Origin: Schleiferia thermophila
Lineage (GTDB): Bacteria > Bacteroidota > Bacteroidia > Flavobacteriales > Schleiferiaceae
NCBI RefSeq assembly: GCF_003337435.1
Contig: NZ_QPJS01000001.1
Coordinates: 698,513-762,512 of the forward strand
Length of the DNA stretch: 64,000 nucleotides
Direction of reading: 5' to 3'
In this document: one piece after another, positions 17,445 through 27,800 of the stretch
Layout of the letters: each line of letters starts with the position of its first letter
Position numbering within the stretch: the stretch's first letter is position 1
Translations under genes and position numbers: made by a program
The notes under the pieces: generated by a model
Databases searched by the model: none
What the model saw: the letters and a program-made list of their open reading frames with translations, nothing else
Told to the model about the DNA's origin: nothing

Positions 17445-19862
17445 ATGAAAAAACTGTTATTGTTTTTAATCATCGGCAATACGCCGTTTTTAATTTTCTG
17501 TCAATTTCAACTTGCTTTCGATATAGGTGATAATTATCAGTCATGGACCAATGGTTCTAACGAAGGAAGTGGGTTTAATAGCTGGTCACTTACAGCTGTA
17601 CCTTCCGGAGGTTTTGCAGGACATTTTATTGGAAATCCCTCATCCGGAGGTATATCAGGTATGAGCACCCAATCTTTTGGACTATTCGGAAACCCTAATT
17701 ATGTCGGCAATGAGGCAAAAGCGACAAGATACTTTTCTTCATCTTCCCCTATGCAATTTGGGGATACACTTAAATTTCAGATGGGGTTAAATTGGGATGC
17801 AGATAACTCAAATGGATTTAAAGGTATTGATTTAATAAATTCATCAGGTACCGTCGTATTGAATTTTAACATGGGCGGTTCGTCCACTATTACCTGGTCA
17901 AGGCCTGGAGCAGGGTCAGGTGGAGATTTATTCACTACATATGGAACTAATGCGATGAACTTTAAAATAGTAAAGGTGGGAAATCAAACGTATCGGATTA
18001 TGGCCACTCCAAGAAGTACCTCAGACCCCAACTTCGATCAAACAGTTACCATTGCTGGAGAAATTGCAGGATTTGTGTTTTATATAGGAAGAATGAATGA
18101 TAATAATGCCAATAGACAACCTTATTACGATAGTTTATCTTTATCAAATTCAGGAGATTTTAATGTCCCAGCTGATTCTTCATTTACCTATTCAAGAAAC
18201 CTATCGGGTTCCGGGAGTTTATCAAAATCAGGAAACGGAGTTTTAACTTTGACAGGAGCGAATACATATACCGGAAGTACCACAGTAGAAGCTGGAACCT
18301 TGCGATTGAACAGAACCGGCGGTGGTACCCTGCCTAATACTGCTAATGTGACCGTAAATGGAGGTACGCTCAGAATCAGTACAAATCAAACGTTGAACAA
18401 TCTAACAATTGCTTCCGGAGCACAAGTGGAGGTAGATGAAGGTGCGGTATTGGAAGTTACAGGAACCCTTTCAAATAGCGGCACCATTACGCTAAAAGCA
18501 TCTTCTTCAGGAGTAGGTCAGCTGATACACAACTCGACAGCCTCTGGCCAAGTGGTTACTTCTCAATACATCACAGGTCTGGCCACTGAAGGAAGGTGGA
18601 TTTACTTAGGCTCACCTACATCATCAGCAAGGCTAGATAGTCTAATTGAAGGCTCTGCAACAATGGTAGCCGCCAACTCCAACCAGGGGACCATATGGAA
18701 TTGGGATGCCTCCAATGGGCAGTGGTCAGCGCCTGCATCGATTTCTGATAACTTTGTGGTTGGAAGAGGCTACGTCACCTGGATAGGGATGAATGGATCC
18801 TACGGACCTTTTACCAGGGTTCTTCCAGGAAAAATCGATGTGTATGGTTCAGTCACCAGCGGTGCCAGTGATTTCTCCATCAGTCTCACTTATGGGGGTA
18901 CTAGTCCAAACGATGGATGGAATCTGATCGCCAATCCATGGCCTGCTACCTACGATTGGAATGGACAGACTATTGGGTCTTCTCATTTCAATGTGTGGGT
19001 ATACAGAGATGGTTCCTACAAAACTTTTAACACCGATGGAACCGGAGATCCAGAAGCCAGATACTGGACACCCATGCAAGCAGGATTTGTCCGGAGGGAT
19101 ACCATAGGACCATCCAGCATATCATTTGAAAGAACCAGAAGAATAACCAGTCAGAACATCTTGCTGAGTAAACCTCAAAGTGGAAAATCTGAGGTGAATA
19201 TCCTCGTGAAGAACAATTCAACCGATAAGGAAGATAACCTGTACATCACTTTTAGTCAAGGCGGAAATGAGCAGTATCTGCTTAGTGAAGATGCTGAAAA
19301 GAAGATGAATACAAACAATTATCCCAATATTTTTACGTATAGGGAGGGCAGAAAGTTAATCATAAATCAATTACCCGAACTTTCAGGATATCGCTCAGAG
19401 CCCGTTGGGTTTCAAGGTACACAAGCGGGTACCTACACCATTTCCATCAAAAATAAGGACAACTTTGACCCGTCCATCAGTGTGCTGCTGGAGGATAAAA
19501 TAATGAACAACTTTGCACTGCTCAACAATGCCGATTACACTTTCGTCCACAATCCGGCAAACAATCCGGATCGATTTGTGCTACACTTCAATAAGAGCCA
19601 AATAGGTACGCCTGAAATGGAAGCCAATAAATTTAACGCTTGGGTATATGATGGAGTAGCCTATATACGAGGATTAGAACACTTAGGCCAGTCTACAGTA
19701 AAAATTTCCGACCTTAGTGGAAGGATCATCGCATCCTATCGCATTGATATAGCCTCTGGTTCTACGAATGAAATAGTGCTGCCATCCTTGCCAAAAGGAG
19801 TTTACTTGCTTTCTGTAGAGAGTGTCGCACAATCTAAAACCGTTAAATTCATCTATTATTAA
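17445..19862 (+). CDS. Secreted type IX cargo protein with autotransporter-associated beta-strand repeat
   Basis: 805 residues. A signal peptide (about 1-21, ending FLIFCQ) is followed by a glycine/serine-rich domain, one repeat of the autotransporter-associated type (GVLTLTGANTYTGSTTVEAG, then TLRLN), further beta-rich domains with WNLIANPWPATYDW, and a C-terminal type IX sorting domain of about 75 residues (ISDLSGRIIASYRI ... LPKGVYLLSVES ... KTVKFIYY). It should be exported by Sec, secreted by the type IX system and attached to or released from the cell surface; function (adhesin or matrix) is unknown. A good promoter precedes it, and the PID-CTERM gene lies 19 bp downstream. Confidence 0.85.
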   Translation: MKKLLLFLIIGNTPFLIFCQFQLAFDIGDNYQSWTNGSNEGSGFNSWSLTAVPSGGFAGHFIGNPSSGGISGMSTQSFGLFGNPNYVGNEAKATRYFSSSSPMQFGDTLKFQMGLNWDADNSNGFKGIDLINSSGTVVLNFNMGGSSTITWSRPGAGSGGDLFTTYGTNAMNFKIVKVGNQTYRIMATPRSTSDPNFDQTVTIAGEIAGFVFYIGRMNDNNANRQPYYDSLSLSNSGDFNVPADSSFTYSRNLSGSGSLSKSGNGVLTLTGANTYTGSTTVEAGTLRLNRTGGGTLPNTANVTVNGGTLRISTNQTLNNLTIASGAQVEVDEGAVLEVTGTLSNSGTITLKASSSGVGQLIHNSTASGQVVTSQYITGLATEGRWIYLGSPTSSARLDSLIEGSATMVAANSNQGTIWNWDASNGQWSAPASISDNFVVGRGYVTWIGMNGSYGPFTRVLPGKIDVYGSVTSGASDFSISLTYGGTSPNDGWNLIANPWPATYDWNGQTIGSSHFNVWVYRDGSYKTFNTDGTGDPEARYWTPMQAGFVRRDTIGPSSISFERTRRITSQNILLSKPQSGKSEVNILVKNNSTDKEDNLYITFSQGGNEQYLLSEDAEKKMNTNNYPNIFTYREGRKLIINQLPELSGYRSEPVGFQGTQAGTYTISIKNKDNFDPSISVLLEDKIMNNFALLNNADYTFVHNPANNPDRFVLHFNKSQIGTPEMEANKFNAWVYDGVAYIRGLEHLGQSTVKISDLSGRIIASYRIDIASGSTNEIVLPSLPKGVYLLSVESVAQSKTVKFIYY

Positions 19863-19881
19863 TTTTCTAAAAATTCTGGAT

Positions 19882-20046
19882 ATGAAAAAGTCTTTGAATT
19901 TGCTGATCATACTACTTTCCTTTCCACTCTTTATTTATGCACAGCCTAACCCTCCCAGTGGACCGGTGCCCATTGACGGAGCCATCGGGCTTCTTCTGGC
20001 GGCAGGTGCCGCAGCGGGCTATCTGAAATCAAAACGCAAAAATTGA
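19882..20046 (+). CDS. PID-CTERM mini-protein (54 residues)
   Basis: The start at 19882 gives a signal peptide (MKKSLNLLIILLSFPLFIYAQ), then PNPPSGPVPIDG, a short hydrophobic helix (AIGLLLAAGAAAGYL) and a basic tail (KSKRKN). This is the PID-CTERM sorting-tag layout of Bacteroidota (proline-rich, P-I-D-G, transmembrane helix, basic end). Almost nothing lies between signal and tag, so the mature peptide would be about 33 residues. It is 19 bp after the type IX cargo gene, shares its transcript and is followed at once by a strong terminator. Function unknown. Confidence 0.75.
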   Translation: MKKSLNLLIILLSFPLFIYAQPNPPSGPVPIDGAIGLLLAAGAAAGYLKSKRKN

Positions 20047-20050
20047 CAAA

Positions 20051-20077
20051 AGCCGGGCAATTGCCCGGTTTTTTTTT
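20051..20077 (+). terminator. Rho-independent terminator
   Basis: CCGGGC-AATT-GCCCGG (20053-20068) forms a 6-bp GC-rich stem with a 4-base loop and is followed by nine Ts (20069-20077). It closes the 17445-20046 unit. Confidence 0.9.
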
Positions 20078-20078
20078 G

Positions 20079-20552
20079 ATGATGAAAAGAAAAAACCTGT
20101 TACCTTACCTAATTGAAAAACAAGATTATAACTTTTATCAAAACAACAACTCTGCTGAAATCCCACTAAAAAAGACACTAATTCAGAACAAACTGATTCA
20201 AAAAGCCAAAACCTTTTGCCAAAGGTCGTAAACACCTGATACAAGGATTGATTGCGATTTTGTAAGAGAAACAGGTACACAAAGTAATCCATTTTAAAGT
20301 AAATAAAAGATTTTCTGCAATAATTGAAGTAATTATTAAGATAGTGAGAATGACTGTAGTGCAAGGTTATAAAAAACAAAAAAAGAGCCCTTGCGGATAA
20401 AGATTGCTACTTTTTTATCCGATAGCTGCTTCCTTGACATGGAAGGTATTCCAGAGGTACATAGATGGATGAGGAAGGAAGATTACAGCTTTATATGAAT
20501 GGAATGAACCGGATTGGCAGTTGGGACAGCACTTTTTTTAAAAAACAGAGAT
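20079..20552. other. Gene-free interval, 474 bp
   Basis: AT-rich, with stops in all frames at short intervals. The longest candidates, a lysine/asparagine-rich 49-codon frame from 20081 and an antisense frame (20029-20379) that runs through the terminator, look like chance. Two small hairpins are visible: GGATAAA/TTTATCC (20395-20420) and CTTCC/GGAAG (around 20430-20445), neither with a T-run. I see no RNA gene or mobile element remnant. Confidence 0.5.
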
Positions 20553-21824
20553 TCAAGACATAAAAACCGGCAGTTTTTTACCGTCCATAATGCCGGATAT
20601 CTCCGGATAGCAGATAAAATAGCGTTCTTTTAGCTCGGTGAGCGCTTCAATTCGGATGAAGTCAGGGTGCTGTTCGATCGGAATGCAAGTCCCGTCAGGC
20701 ATAAGCAAGCGAATGGAGGGTTGTTCCTGATCGTAAGCTTTGTTTTCTACTTTGCCGGAAAATACGAGATGTTCGGCTTCCTGGGATTCGCATTGGAGGA
20801 CACTTTGGACCAATCTGCGTACAGCCTCGAGGTATTTGGGGGGGAACTGCTTTTCTTGAAGCTTGATTTTGAGCAGTTTTCTATCCAGTAACCGCATGCA
20901 CAATCCGGAAAGAACGGGATCCATATCGGTGCTCCACAGCTTGATGACCGACCAGATGTCGGTATCGTCGAGAGAAGTGAAGATGTTTATCCAAACGGGG
21001 TCTTCGCGCAGCATTTGGAGGGTGACATCCCGTCGCATCAATGCTTCCAGTGCCCTATGGGCCTTGATCTGATGTCCGTCGCGGAAGCGCTGCCTGGCGC
21101 GCTCAAAAATTTTTTGCAGCAGAAATTCGGCCGAAAGTACTGTCTTGTGCAAATATACCTGCCAATACATCAGCCGGCGGGCAATCAGAAATTTTTCCAC
21201 GCTGTAAATGCCTTTAGCATCAATAACCAACTCATTGTTGTATACATTCAGCATGGTGATAAGCCGCTCGGAATTGACCATACCCTCGTGCACACCAGTG
21301 TAAAAACTGTCGCGACGCAGGTAATCGAGTCTGTCCATATCGAGCTGACTGCTCACCAGCTGATACAGAAACCGCTTTGGGTACTGGTCTCTGAAAATCC
21401 GCAGGGCCATGGATAGTGCGTACTCAAACTCAAGATTCAGCCTCTCCATGATGATCCGTGAAAGATCTTCATGGCCTACGGTCAAGAGACATTTCTCAAG
21501 CGTATGAGAAAAAGGGCCGTGCCCGATATCGTGCAGCAAGATGGCAGCCAGGGTAGCTTCTTCTTCATCCATTGTGATTTCAACTCCTTTCCGGCGAAGC
21601 GTTTCAATGGCTTTTTGCGTCAGGTGCATGGCGCCGAGTGCATGGTGAAATCGCGTGTGCGTAGCCCCGGGAAACACCAGGTAGGTCAGAGCCGTCTGAC
21701 TGATTCGCCTCAGGCGCTGAAAGTTAGGATGATCAATAATTCGCAAAAGAAGCGGGCTTTGAATCACAATGAACCCATAAATGGGATCGTTTATGATCTT
21801 GGTTTTATTTTTGAAGAAACTCAT
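20553..21824 (-). CDS. HD-domain phosphohydrolase (SAMHD1/dGTPase-like)
   Basis: 423 residues. The N-terminal half is an HD domain: HTRFHHALGAMHL (first metal histidine), HDIGHGPFSHTLE (HD pair and following H), and a later DMDRLDYLRRDSFYTGV, the same order as in SAMHD1-like and dGTPase-like hydrolases. The rest is helical with a small C-terminal domain. Nucleotide substrate is unproven. It is divergent from porX, whose ATG is only 25 bp away, so the promoters of the two overlap. Confidence 0.85.
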   Translation of the reverse strand: MSFFKNKTKIINDPIYGFIVIQSPLLLRIIDHPNFQRLRRISQTALTYLVFPGATHTRFHHALGAMHLTQKAIETLRRKGVEITMDEEEATLAAILLHDIGHGPFSHTLEKCLLTVGHEDLSRIIMERLNLEFEYALSMALRIFRDQYPKRFLYQLVSSQLDMDRLDYLRRDSFYTGVHEGMVNSERLITMLNVYNNELVIDAKGIYSVEKFLIARRLMYWQVYLHKTVLSAEFLLQKIFERARQRFRDGHQIKAHRALEALMRRDVTLQMLREDPVWINIFTSLDDTDIWSVIKLWSTDMDPVLSGLCMRLLDRKLLKIKLQEKQFPPKYLEAVRRLVQSVLQCESQEAEHLVFSGKVENKAYDQEQPSIRLLMPDGTCIPIEQHPDFIRIEALTELKERYFICYPEISGIMDGKKLPVFMS

Positions 21825-21849
21825 TTACGATTACATACCGAACAAAAAT

Positions 21850-23403
21850 ATGGAAAACACGCGCATTCTCTGGGCTGATGACGAAATAGACCTGCTAAAG
21901 CCACACATTATATTTCTTGAAAGAAAAGGTTATAAAATTGATACGGCCACCAACGGGACAGATGCCCTTGATATGATACAGGACACCCACTACAGTCTGG
22001 TATTTCTGGATGAAAATATGCCTGGGCTATCTGGGATTGATACACTTGTACGCATAAAAAAAATCAACCGCAACATCCCGGTGGTGATGGTAACCAAAAG
22101 CGAAGAAGAGCGTATCATGGAAGAAGCCATCGGCTCACAGATCGCCGACTATCTGATCAAGCCAGTGAATCCAAGTCAGCTGCTGCTTTCCATCAAAAAA
22201 ATCACAGAACAGAAAAAGCTGGTGAATGAAAAGACAGCTACCGACTACCAAAGTGAGTTTCGGCAGCTTGCCATGGAGATCAACATGGCTTCGACCTTCG
22301 GCGACTGGTCGGCCATTTACCGCGAGCTTATCCGGTGGGACCTCAGTCTCGACCATGTGGAAAATGCGACTTTTCGCGAGCTGCTCGATACACAAAAAAA
22401 GGAAGCCAATGCTCTATTTTTCAAGTTTATAACGAAAAACTATCAGCATTGGCTCAAAGGTTCGGACGATGCACCCACCTTATCACCTCAGCTTTTTGCC
22501 CGTGAACTGTTTCCTCTGCTGAAGGAAGGTCGTAAGCTCTTTGCCATAGTCATCGACAACCTTCGCTACGACCAGTGGAAGGTCATAGAGTCGGATCTGG
22601 CTTCTCAGTTTGTGACGGTATCCGAAAAGCTGTATTCGTCCATATTGCCCACAGCTACTCAATATGCCCGCAATTCGATGTTTGCCGGACTGATGCCTTC
22701 GGAAATCAAACGCCGGTATCCCGATCGCTGGTTTGACGACGGCGATGAAGAAACGAAAAATCAGTTTGAGGAATATTTCTTGGGTGAAAATCTCAAGCGC
22801 TATGGGCTTGGAAATCTCAAATGGAATTACGCCAAAATTTCTCAACTGGCTTTTGCCCGCAAGTTTGTGGACAATGTAAAAAGCCTGGCCGACAATGACC
22901 TTAATGTGGTAGTTTACAACTTTGTGGACATGCTCAGCCACTCCAAAACCGAAATGGAAGTCATTAAGGAGCTGGCTGACAACGACAAGGCCTATCGAAG
23001 CCTGACCCGTACATGGTTTATCCACTCACCGCTGTATGAGATCATGCGCTTTTGTGCTGAGCGCAGGATTCCGGTGCTGATCACTACGGATCACGGGACC
23101 ATCAATGTTCAGAATCCCATCAAAATCGTCGGGGAGCGCGAATTGACCACCAACCTTCGCTACAAGGCCGGGCGCAATATGTCGTACAATCCAAAGGAAG
23201 TTCTGGAGGTGAAAAATCCGGAGGACTTTCACCTGCCACGTACGGGTGTAAATACCCATTATGTTTTTGCCGGTGAAAACGACTTCTTTGCCTACCCGAA
23301 TAACTACAACCACTATGTGCGCTACTACCGAAATACGTATCAGCACGGCGGTATTTCGCTTGAAGAAATGGTAATTCCTGTGGCGTTGCTGGAGCCTCGA
23401 TAA
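21850..23403 (+). CDS. porX: Type IX secretion response regulator PorX (receiver + PglZ domain)
   Basis: 517 residues. The receiver domain (about 1-120) has the acidic pair WADDE, phosphoacceptor D54 (VFLDENMPG), T82 and K104 (YLIKPVNP). A helical linker follows and then a PglZ/alkaline-phosphatase-like domain with VIDNLRYDQWKVIE, YNFVDMLSHS and ITTDHGT, whose Asp/His residues bind zinc in this family. PorX with the kinase PorY controls type IX secretion genes in Porphyromonas. The ATG at 21850 is chosen because MENTRILWADDE is the usual N-terminus. No porY is nearby; candidate cargo genes lie on both sides (17445, 24881). Confidence 0.93.
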   Translation: MENTRILWADDEIDLLKPHIIFLERKGYKIDTATNGTDALDMIQDTHYSLVFLDENMPGLSGIDTLVRIKKINRNIPVVMVTKSEEERIMEEAIGSQIADYLIKPVNPSQLLLSIKKITEQKKLVNEKTATDYQSEFRQLAMEINMASTFGDWSAIYRELIRWDLSLDHVENATFRELLDTQKKEANALFFKFITKNYQHWLKGSDDAPTLSPQLFARELFPLLKEGRKLFAIVIDNLRYDQWKVIESDLASQFVTVSEKLYSSILPTATQYARNSMFAGLMPSEIKRRYPDRWFDDGDEETKNQFEEYFLGENLKRYGLGNLKWNYAKISQLAFARKFVDNVKSLADNDLNVVVYNFVDMLSHSKTEMEVIKELADNDKAYRSLTRTWFIHSPLYEIMRFCAERRIPVLITTDHGTINVQNPIKIVGERELTTNLRYKAGRNMSYNPKEVLEVKNPEDFHLPRTGVNTHYVFAGENDFFAYPNNYNHYVRYYRNTYQHGGISLEEMVIPVALLEPR

Positions 23404-23427
23404 GTTTGCGGTAAATCAGCTATTCTC

Positions 23428-24141
23428 ATGGCCGACTTTTCAAAAGTCCTGTGGAGCGATTTAGCTGAAGTGGTGTATCCCAGATGTTGTGTTCACTGCG
23501 GTGTGGAGCTGTCGCAGGCGGAGAGGTATTATTGTTTCAGGTGCGAGACACAATCGGGTCTAAACCGCGATTACAACCTTACATCCAATCAATTGGTGGA
23601 CGTTTTGAAGGGCAGGGTGCCAATAGCTGGTGCGCATTTTCTCTTCTACTTTTACAAGCACACTCTGATTCAGAGTCTCCTTCATGAACTGAAATACAGA
23701 AACAATCCTGAACTAGGACGATATCTCGGACGCATGCATGCACGGCTGCTGGTGGAACACAATGCACTTCGCTTTCCGAAGGAGTCGCTGTTGATACCCG
23801 TGCCCTTGCACATCCAAAAGCAAAAAAAGCGCGGCTACAATCAGGCGGAAGAATATGCAAAAGGATTGTCTGAATATTCGGGAATTCCGGTCTGCACTGG
23901 TGCATTGGTGAGAAAACGCTACGCTGGGACCCTGACGAAAAAAACGAGGGTAATGCGCTGGATTACCCTAAAAGAAATGTATCATCTCTCCAGACCTGAA
24001 CTTGTAGAGGGAAGGCATTGCATACTTGTGGACGACATAGTAACTACCGGTGCTACAGTGGAGCGATGCTATCAGCAACTCATCCGAGCTAGGATTTCTG
24101 GCTTCAGTTTGCTAACCATCGCCTTTGCCTCCAGAATTTAG
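23428..24141 (+). CDS. comF: ComF family phosphoribosyltransferase-like protein
   Basis: 237 residues. An N-terminal zinc-binding cluster (YPRCCVHCG ... YYCFRCE) is followed by a type I PRTase fold with IPVPLHIQKQKKRGYNQAEEYA and the PRPP loop ILVDDIVTTGATVERC. ComF proteins take part in DNA uptake/transformation in some bacteria. No other competence gene is close. It begins 24 bp after porX and may share its transcript. Confidence 0.9.
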   Translation: MADFSKVLWSDLAEVVYPRCCVHCGVELSQAERYYCFRCETQSGLNRDYNLTSNQLVDVLKGRVPIAGAHFLFYFYKHTLIQSLLHELKYRNNPELGRYLGRMHARLLVEHNALRFPKESLLIPVPLHIQKQKKRGYNQAEEYAKGLSEYSGIPVCTGALVRKRYAGTLTKKTRVMRWITLKEMYHLSRPELVEGRHCILVDDIVTTGATVERCYQQLIRARISGFSLLTIAFASRI

Positions 24142-24654
24142 GATTTGTCAGCTTAGGGGCGAATGTGAAGGCCTGCGCCAAGGGAGGTCTGGCCTGATTC
24201 GCAAACTAAAGGGCAATAGCCCTGCTTATCTGTAGATCCCGGCCAGAGTAGGCGACCTGCGGTGGGAGCAATCAGAAAGTGGTGAATTCATTACGAGCAG
24301 TCGGTGGGTGTAAAGGCTGATATTTAAAGTGTAGCGATGGGTTCTGGTGTGGTTTCAGGACCCTGCGGAGCAGTTGGAAATATTTCTTTGATGAGGCTGA
24401 CGATTCTGTACGGATTGTAGTTTCCAAACTTTTCAGCGGGAACTGGCTGTGATAGCGGATTGGATGGAGGATTGAAGGCAATGTGCTGAAGATGCTTAAA
24501 TCGTTGACCGGCAAGGTGATGGGGCGGGAGGGATTTCGCGTTTTTTCCGGTTTGGAAAAATGAGGTTTTTCTATGTGCTGCAGCATGGGTAAGGCATTGG
24601 GAGCTTTGCAATAGGGTTTGGGAGATTTTTGGGTGGGCACGTGGTTTTGCGCCA
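24142..24654. other. Gene-free interval with hairpins
   Basis: No convincing gene in 513 bp. A large imperfect hairpin lies at 24159-24202 (GCGAAT ... AGGCC ... GGCCT ... ATTCGC), and a short one, GGGC-AATA-GCCC, near 24211-24222. Long open frames on the minus strand here continue into the GC-rich element and have the low-complexity Pro/His/Ser composition expected of noncoding GC-rich DNA, so I do not call them. Confidence 0.45.
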
Positions 24655-24820
24655 GGGCGTAGGCGGATATGAGCCGCAGCAGGCGGGTGTGTGGCACACG
24701 GGCGAGGAGGCGGAGCGGCAGCAAGCCACCGCAGCCCATGTGCCACACCCGATCTGCAAGGTGAATAGAAGCCGCAGACCGGCCCCCGGCCGCCAGAGGA
24801 AGCGGCCGGGGGAGGCGCCC
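24655..24820 (-). repeat. GC-rich structured element, divergent copy
   Basis: Read on the minus strand it begins GGGCGCC, has a perfect 11-bp GC stem (24802-24812 with 24783-24793, 8-base loop), then GGGGCCGGTCTGC, a long hairpin (24734-24748 with 24689-24703, 14 of 15 pairs, GTGTGGCACA-type arms) and ends ATATCCGCCTACGCCC. The order (GGGCG, GC stem, GGGGyCGGkCTGC, hairpin, ATCC...ACGC end) is that of the two elements at 41753 and 43781, so I regard it as a diverged relative. It lies just downstream of the S8 protease terminator. Confidence 0.55.
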
Positions 24821-24826
24821 AAAAAC

Positions 24827-24862
24827 AAAAAAGCTTCGCGCTGGTGAGTGGCGCAAAGCTTT
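24827..24862 (-). terminator. Rho-independent terminator of the S8 protease gene
   Basis: On the minus strand AAAGCTT-T-GCGC pairs with GCGC-G-AAGCTTT (arms 24850s-24862 and 24830-24841, one mismatch, 9-base loop) and is followed by six Ts (24827-24832), 19 bp after the stop codon. Confidence 0.8.
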
Positions 24863-24880
24863 GAAAGGAGTTAGTTCTTT

Positions 24881-27800
24881 TTACTTATTGATAATCAATG
24901 TCTTGGTGATTTTGCTTCCGTTTTCATCGGCGATGGAAATCATGTAGCTGCCTGCGGACAGGTGGTTCAATGACAGATGTATGTGCTGACGAGCTTCGAG
25001 GCTTTGTGTGTAGACTATTCGTCCGGTGATGTCGGTAATCTTGAGGTGTGAAGCTACCAGGGAGCCGTGCATTTTGAGTGTGAACTCGCCGGAGTTGGGA
25101 TTTGGGAAGATGTCGAATCCGCGGTTGGTGAATTCTGAGGTTTCGAGGCCGGAAACGGTAACTTGTGAGGTAGTGGTGAGGGTGCCACAGGAATGGAATA
25201 CGGTGAGGGTGACGTTATAGGTTCCGCCGGTGGTGTAGGTGTGTGTGCCGCTGAGGAGCTTTGAGGTGTTGCCATCGCCGAAGCTCCAGAGCAGGGAGTC
25301 GTATGAGCCGGTAATGTTGGCGGTATATAAGAGGGTGTCGTAGGTGGTGGAGAGGTTGGTGCCGGCGATGGGTTCAGTGAAGATGGTCAGGTTTTGGGTG
25401 GCGGTGGAGGTGCCGGCTGAATTGGTGGCTGTTAGGGTAATGGTTTTGGGGCCGGATATATTGTAGACGACGGTATGGGGGCCTGGACCTGTGGCGCTGC
25501 CTGGGAAGGCTCCGATGCCGAAGTTCCAGCTGAGGCTGGTGGGATTGTTTTGGCTATTGTCGGAGAAGATGACGGTGTCGCCTTTGCAGATGTGGCTGGT
25601 AGCGGGGGTCTGTATGGTAAAGGAGGCTACCGGTGGCTGCTGACCAAGGTCGATGATGCGTACGTTGGTGATATAGAGATTGTTGCCGTATCCATTGATG
25701 GTTTTGAACCGCAGTCGGACGGGATTGCCGGCAAACTGGGTGAGCAGGACGGTATCGGTGCGCCACTGGGCTGCGGTAGGGGTGAATTGGGTGGTCTGGG
25801 GGCTGACCGTGGCCAGTTGGGTCCCGCCTTTTTTGTAGAGGGTGGTAAATGCAGGGGCTGTGCAACTGGCAGAGCCTTCTACTTCCAGTGTATCGGAAAA
25901 GTTGGGGAATTGCGCATAGGCTACATCGAAGAGCAGGGCGGGTTGGGAAGTGCTGATCAGGGAAATCAGGGGCAGGATGAGGTAATCTTCTTCGCCTATT
26001 ACGGTGTAGTTGAAGAAGGTCATGCGGGCAGATGCGTTGCCGGTGCTGTGCGGTGTGCCTGCCTGTCGGTTCCAGGTAATGCCGTTGTCGGGGTTTTCGA
26101 GGGACCAGCCGGCTGGCGGGAATATTTGTGGCTGGAAGTTTTGGTTGAAGGGCAGATTCTGACCGGCGGTTACCTGGATGATGTTGGATTTGGTGATGCT
26201 GTCAGACCCGTTGGCGTTGGAGGCGATGAGTGTGACGGTGTATGTGCCCAGTTGTGTGAAGGCCACGACGGGGTTTTGGTCGTTAAGGGTGGAATTGCCT
26301 ACAAGGGTGAAGGTCGGGGGAGTAATGCTCCACTGCCATTGTGTGGGGGTACCTGTGCTTTGGTCAATGAGTGTGACGGGCGTTTGGGGGCAGGTGACTG
26401 CGGCTGATGGGGTGAAATCAGGAGTGGGGGGTAGGGTATTCTGACGAATTTCAATAAAATCGAGGGCGATATCGGATGTATTGCCGCCTGTGATGCCAAT
26501 AAATCGGATGGCTATTTGACGGCCGAGATAAGGTGTCAGGTTGATACGGGCATTTAACCAGGAGTTTCCCTGATTACCGGAGCGCTGCCATATGGTGGTC
26601 CACCTGAGGCTATCGAGAATCTGGACTTCTAACGAACCCATGGCTGCTCCAAACATATGGTACCAGAAGGAGAGCTCCGGTAGTGTGAGATTGGTAATGC
26701 TGAAGCATGGTGAGGAGAGTATGGCTGTTTGATTGGCACAGCTGGTGGCTTCTAGGTAGATGTACTGACCGGCTCCGTTGAGGCTGACATCGCCGGTGGG
26801 GCCAGTATTAGCAGTGGGTGTGCTGCCACTGTGTACGCGCCAGTCGATTTGGTCCTGTAGGGTATTGGTCAGGTTTTTCCAGATGTTGACGTCGCAAATA
26901 GTGAGCTCACAGTCGGCCTGGTCGCTGCACAGGGAGTCGGTGTCGAAGTGTGTAGTATTTGGAATTGACAAAGCACCTACGGTGTATACTCCTGAGATCA
27001 GTTCCAGGGTATCGTTGATGGAGTTTTGGTCGCCTGCACCTTTTACAATTGCTTTGAAGGTAACAACAGGGCTGTTTGGCATTAAAATTTTTGAGGAAAA
27101 GGTATGAAGGATGCTGGTACCTGGACCCGGCAGACCACTGGTTAGGGTATCGGTCAGGACCGTAGAATTGTTGATCATTAGTGATACCACAGCACTGGTG
27201 AAGAAGTCGTTCGCCAGATTACTAATTTGCACGACAGGCTGGAGACTATCGGAGACTATGCAGGAAGGTATGTATCCATTAGGTAGGTTAAAAATATCCG
27301 TGATGGCCAAATCTTTGTTTACGGTGCAGTTGAATAGACCGGGATTTTTCAAGGCTGCTACACCTCTGTTTCCTGTAAGGCCGTTGGGGCCGTAAGCCAT
27401 CACACTTAGCCATTCTTCATTAGTGAAGCTAAGTCCTGTAAGATGGGCAATGGTGGTGGTCTGGCCTACGACGGTATCGTAAATTTCCATGTATTTCTGC
27501 CCTAATCGGGTGATGTAGTATCCTTGGGCATTGGCTACGGCATCCCAGGTGAGGGTCACAGTATCGGGGCAGGCTTTGTTTATGGTGATGTTTTGGGGAG
27601 TGCCAATTACATGGACCGGATGGGTAGATACTACCTGTTGCGAACCTCTTGTAAGGCGAATCCACAAGTGGCCGAAGAGATTAGAAGGTACTGTCCATTG
27701 TATCCTGCGGGTTGCAGGTGGAATGTTGGTATTGATCGGCACCCAGGTTGTACCGGAGTCTAGAGAATAGTGCAGTTGAAAATTTTGTGTGGATGCGGGT

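Noticed and set aside
20081-20230. 49-codon plus-strand frame after the terminator
   Set aside because: Lysine/asparagine-rich, no signal peptide or motif and no promoter; likely chance.
20029-20379. 116-codon minus-strand frame
   Set aside because: It passes through the rho-independent terminator and has the aromatic-rich composition of AT-rich noncoding DNA.
24272-24856. Minus-strand frames of 85-194 codons across the GC-rich element
   Set aside because: They run through the protease terminator and the structured element and have low-complexity Pro/His/Ser composition.
25475-26407. 310-codon open frame on the plus strand
   Set aside because: It is antisense to the S8 protease, has glycine/valine-rich composition produced by the GC-biased codons of that gene, and no domain.
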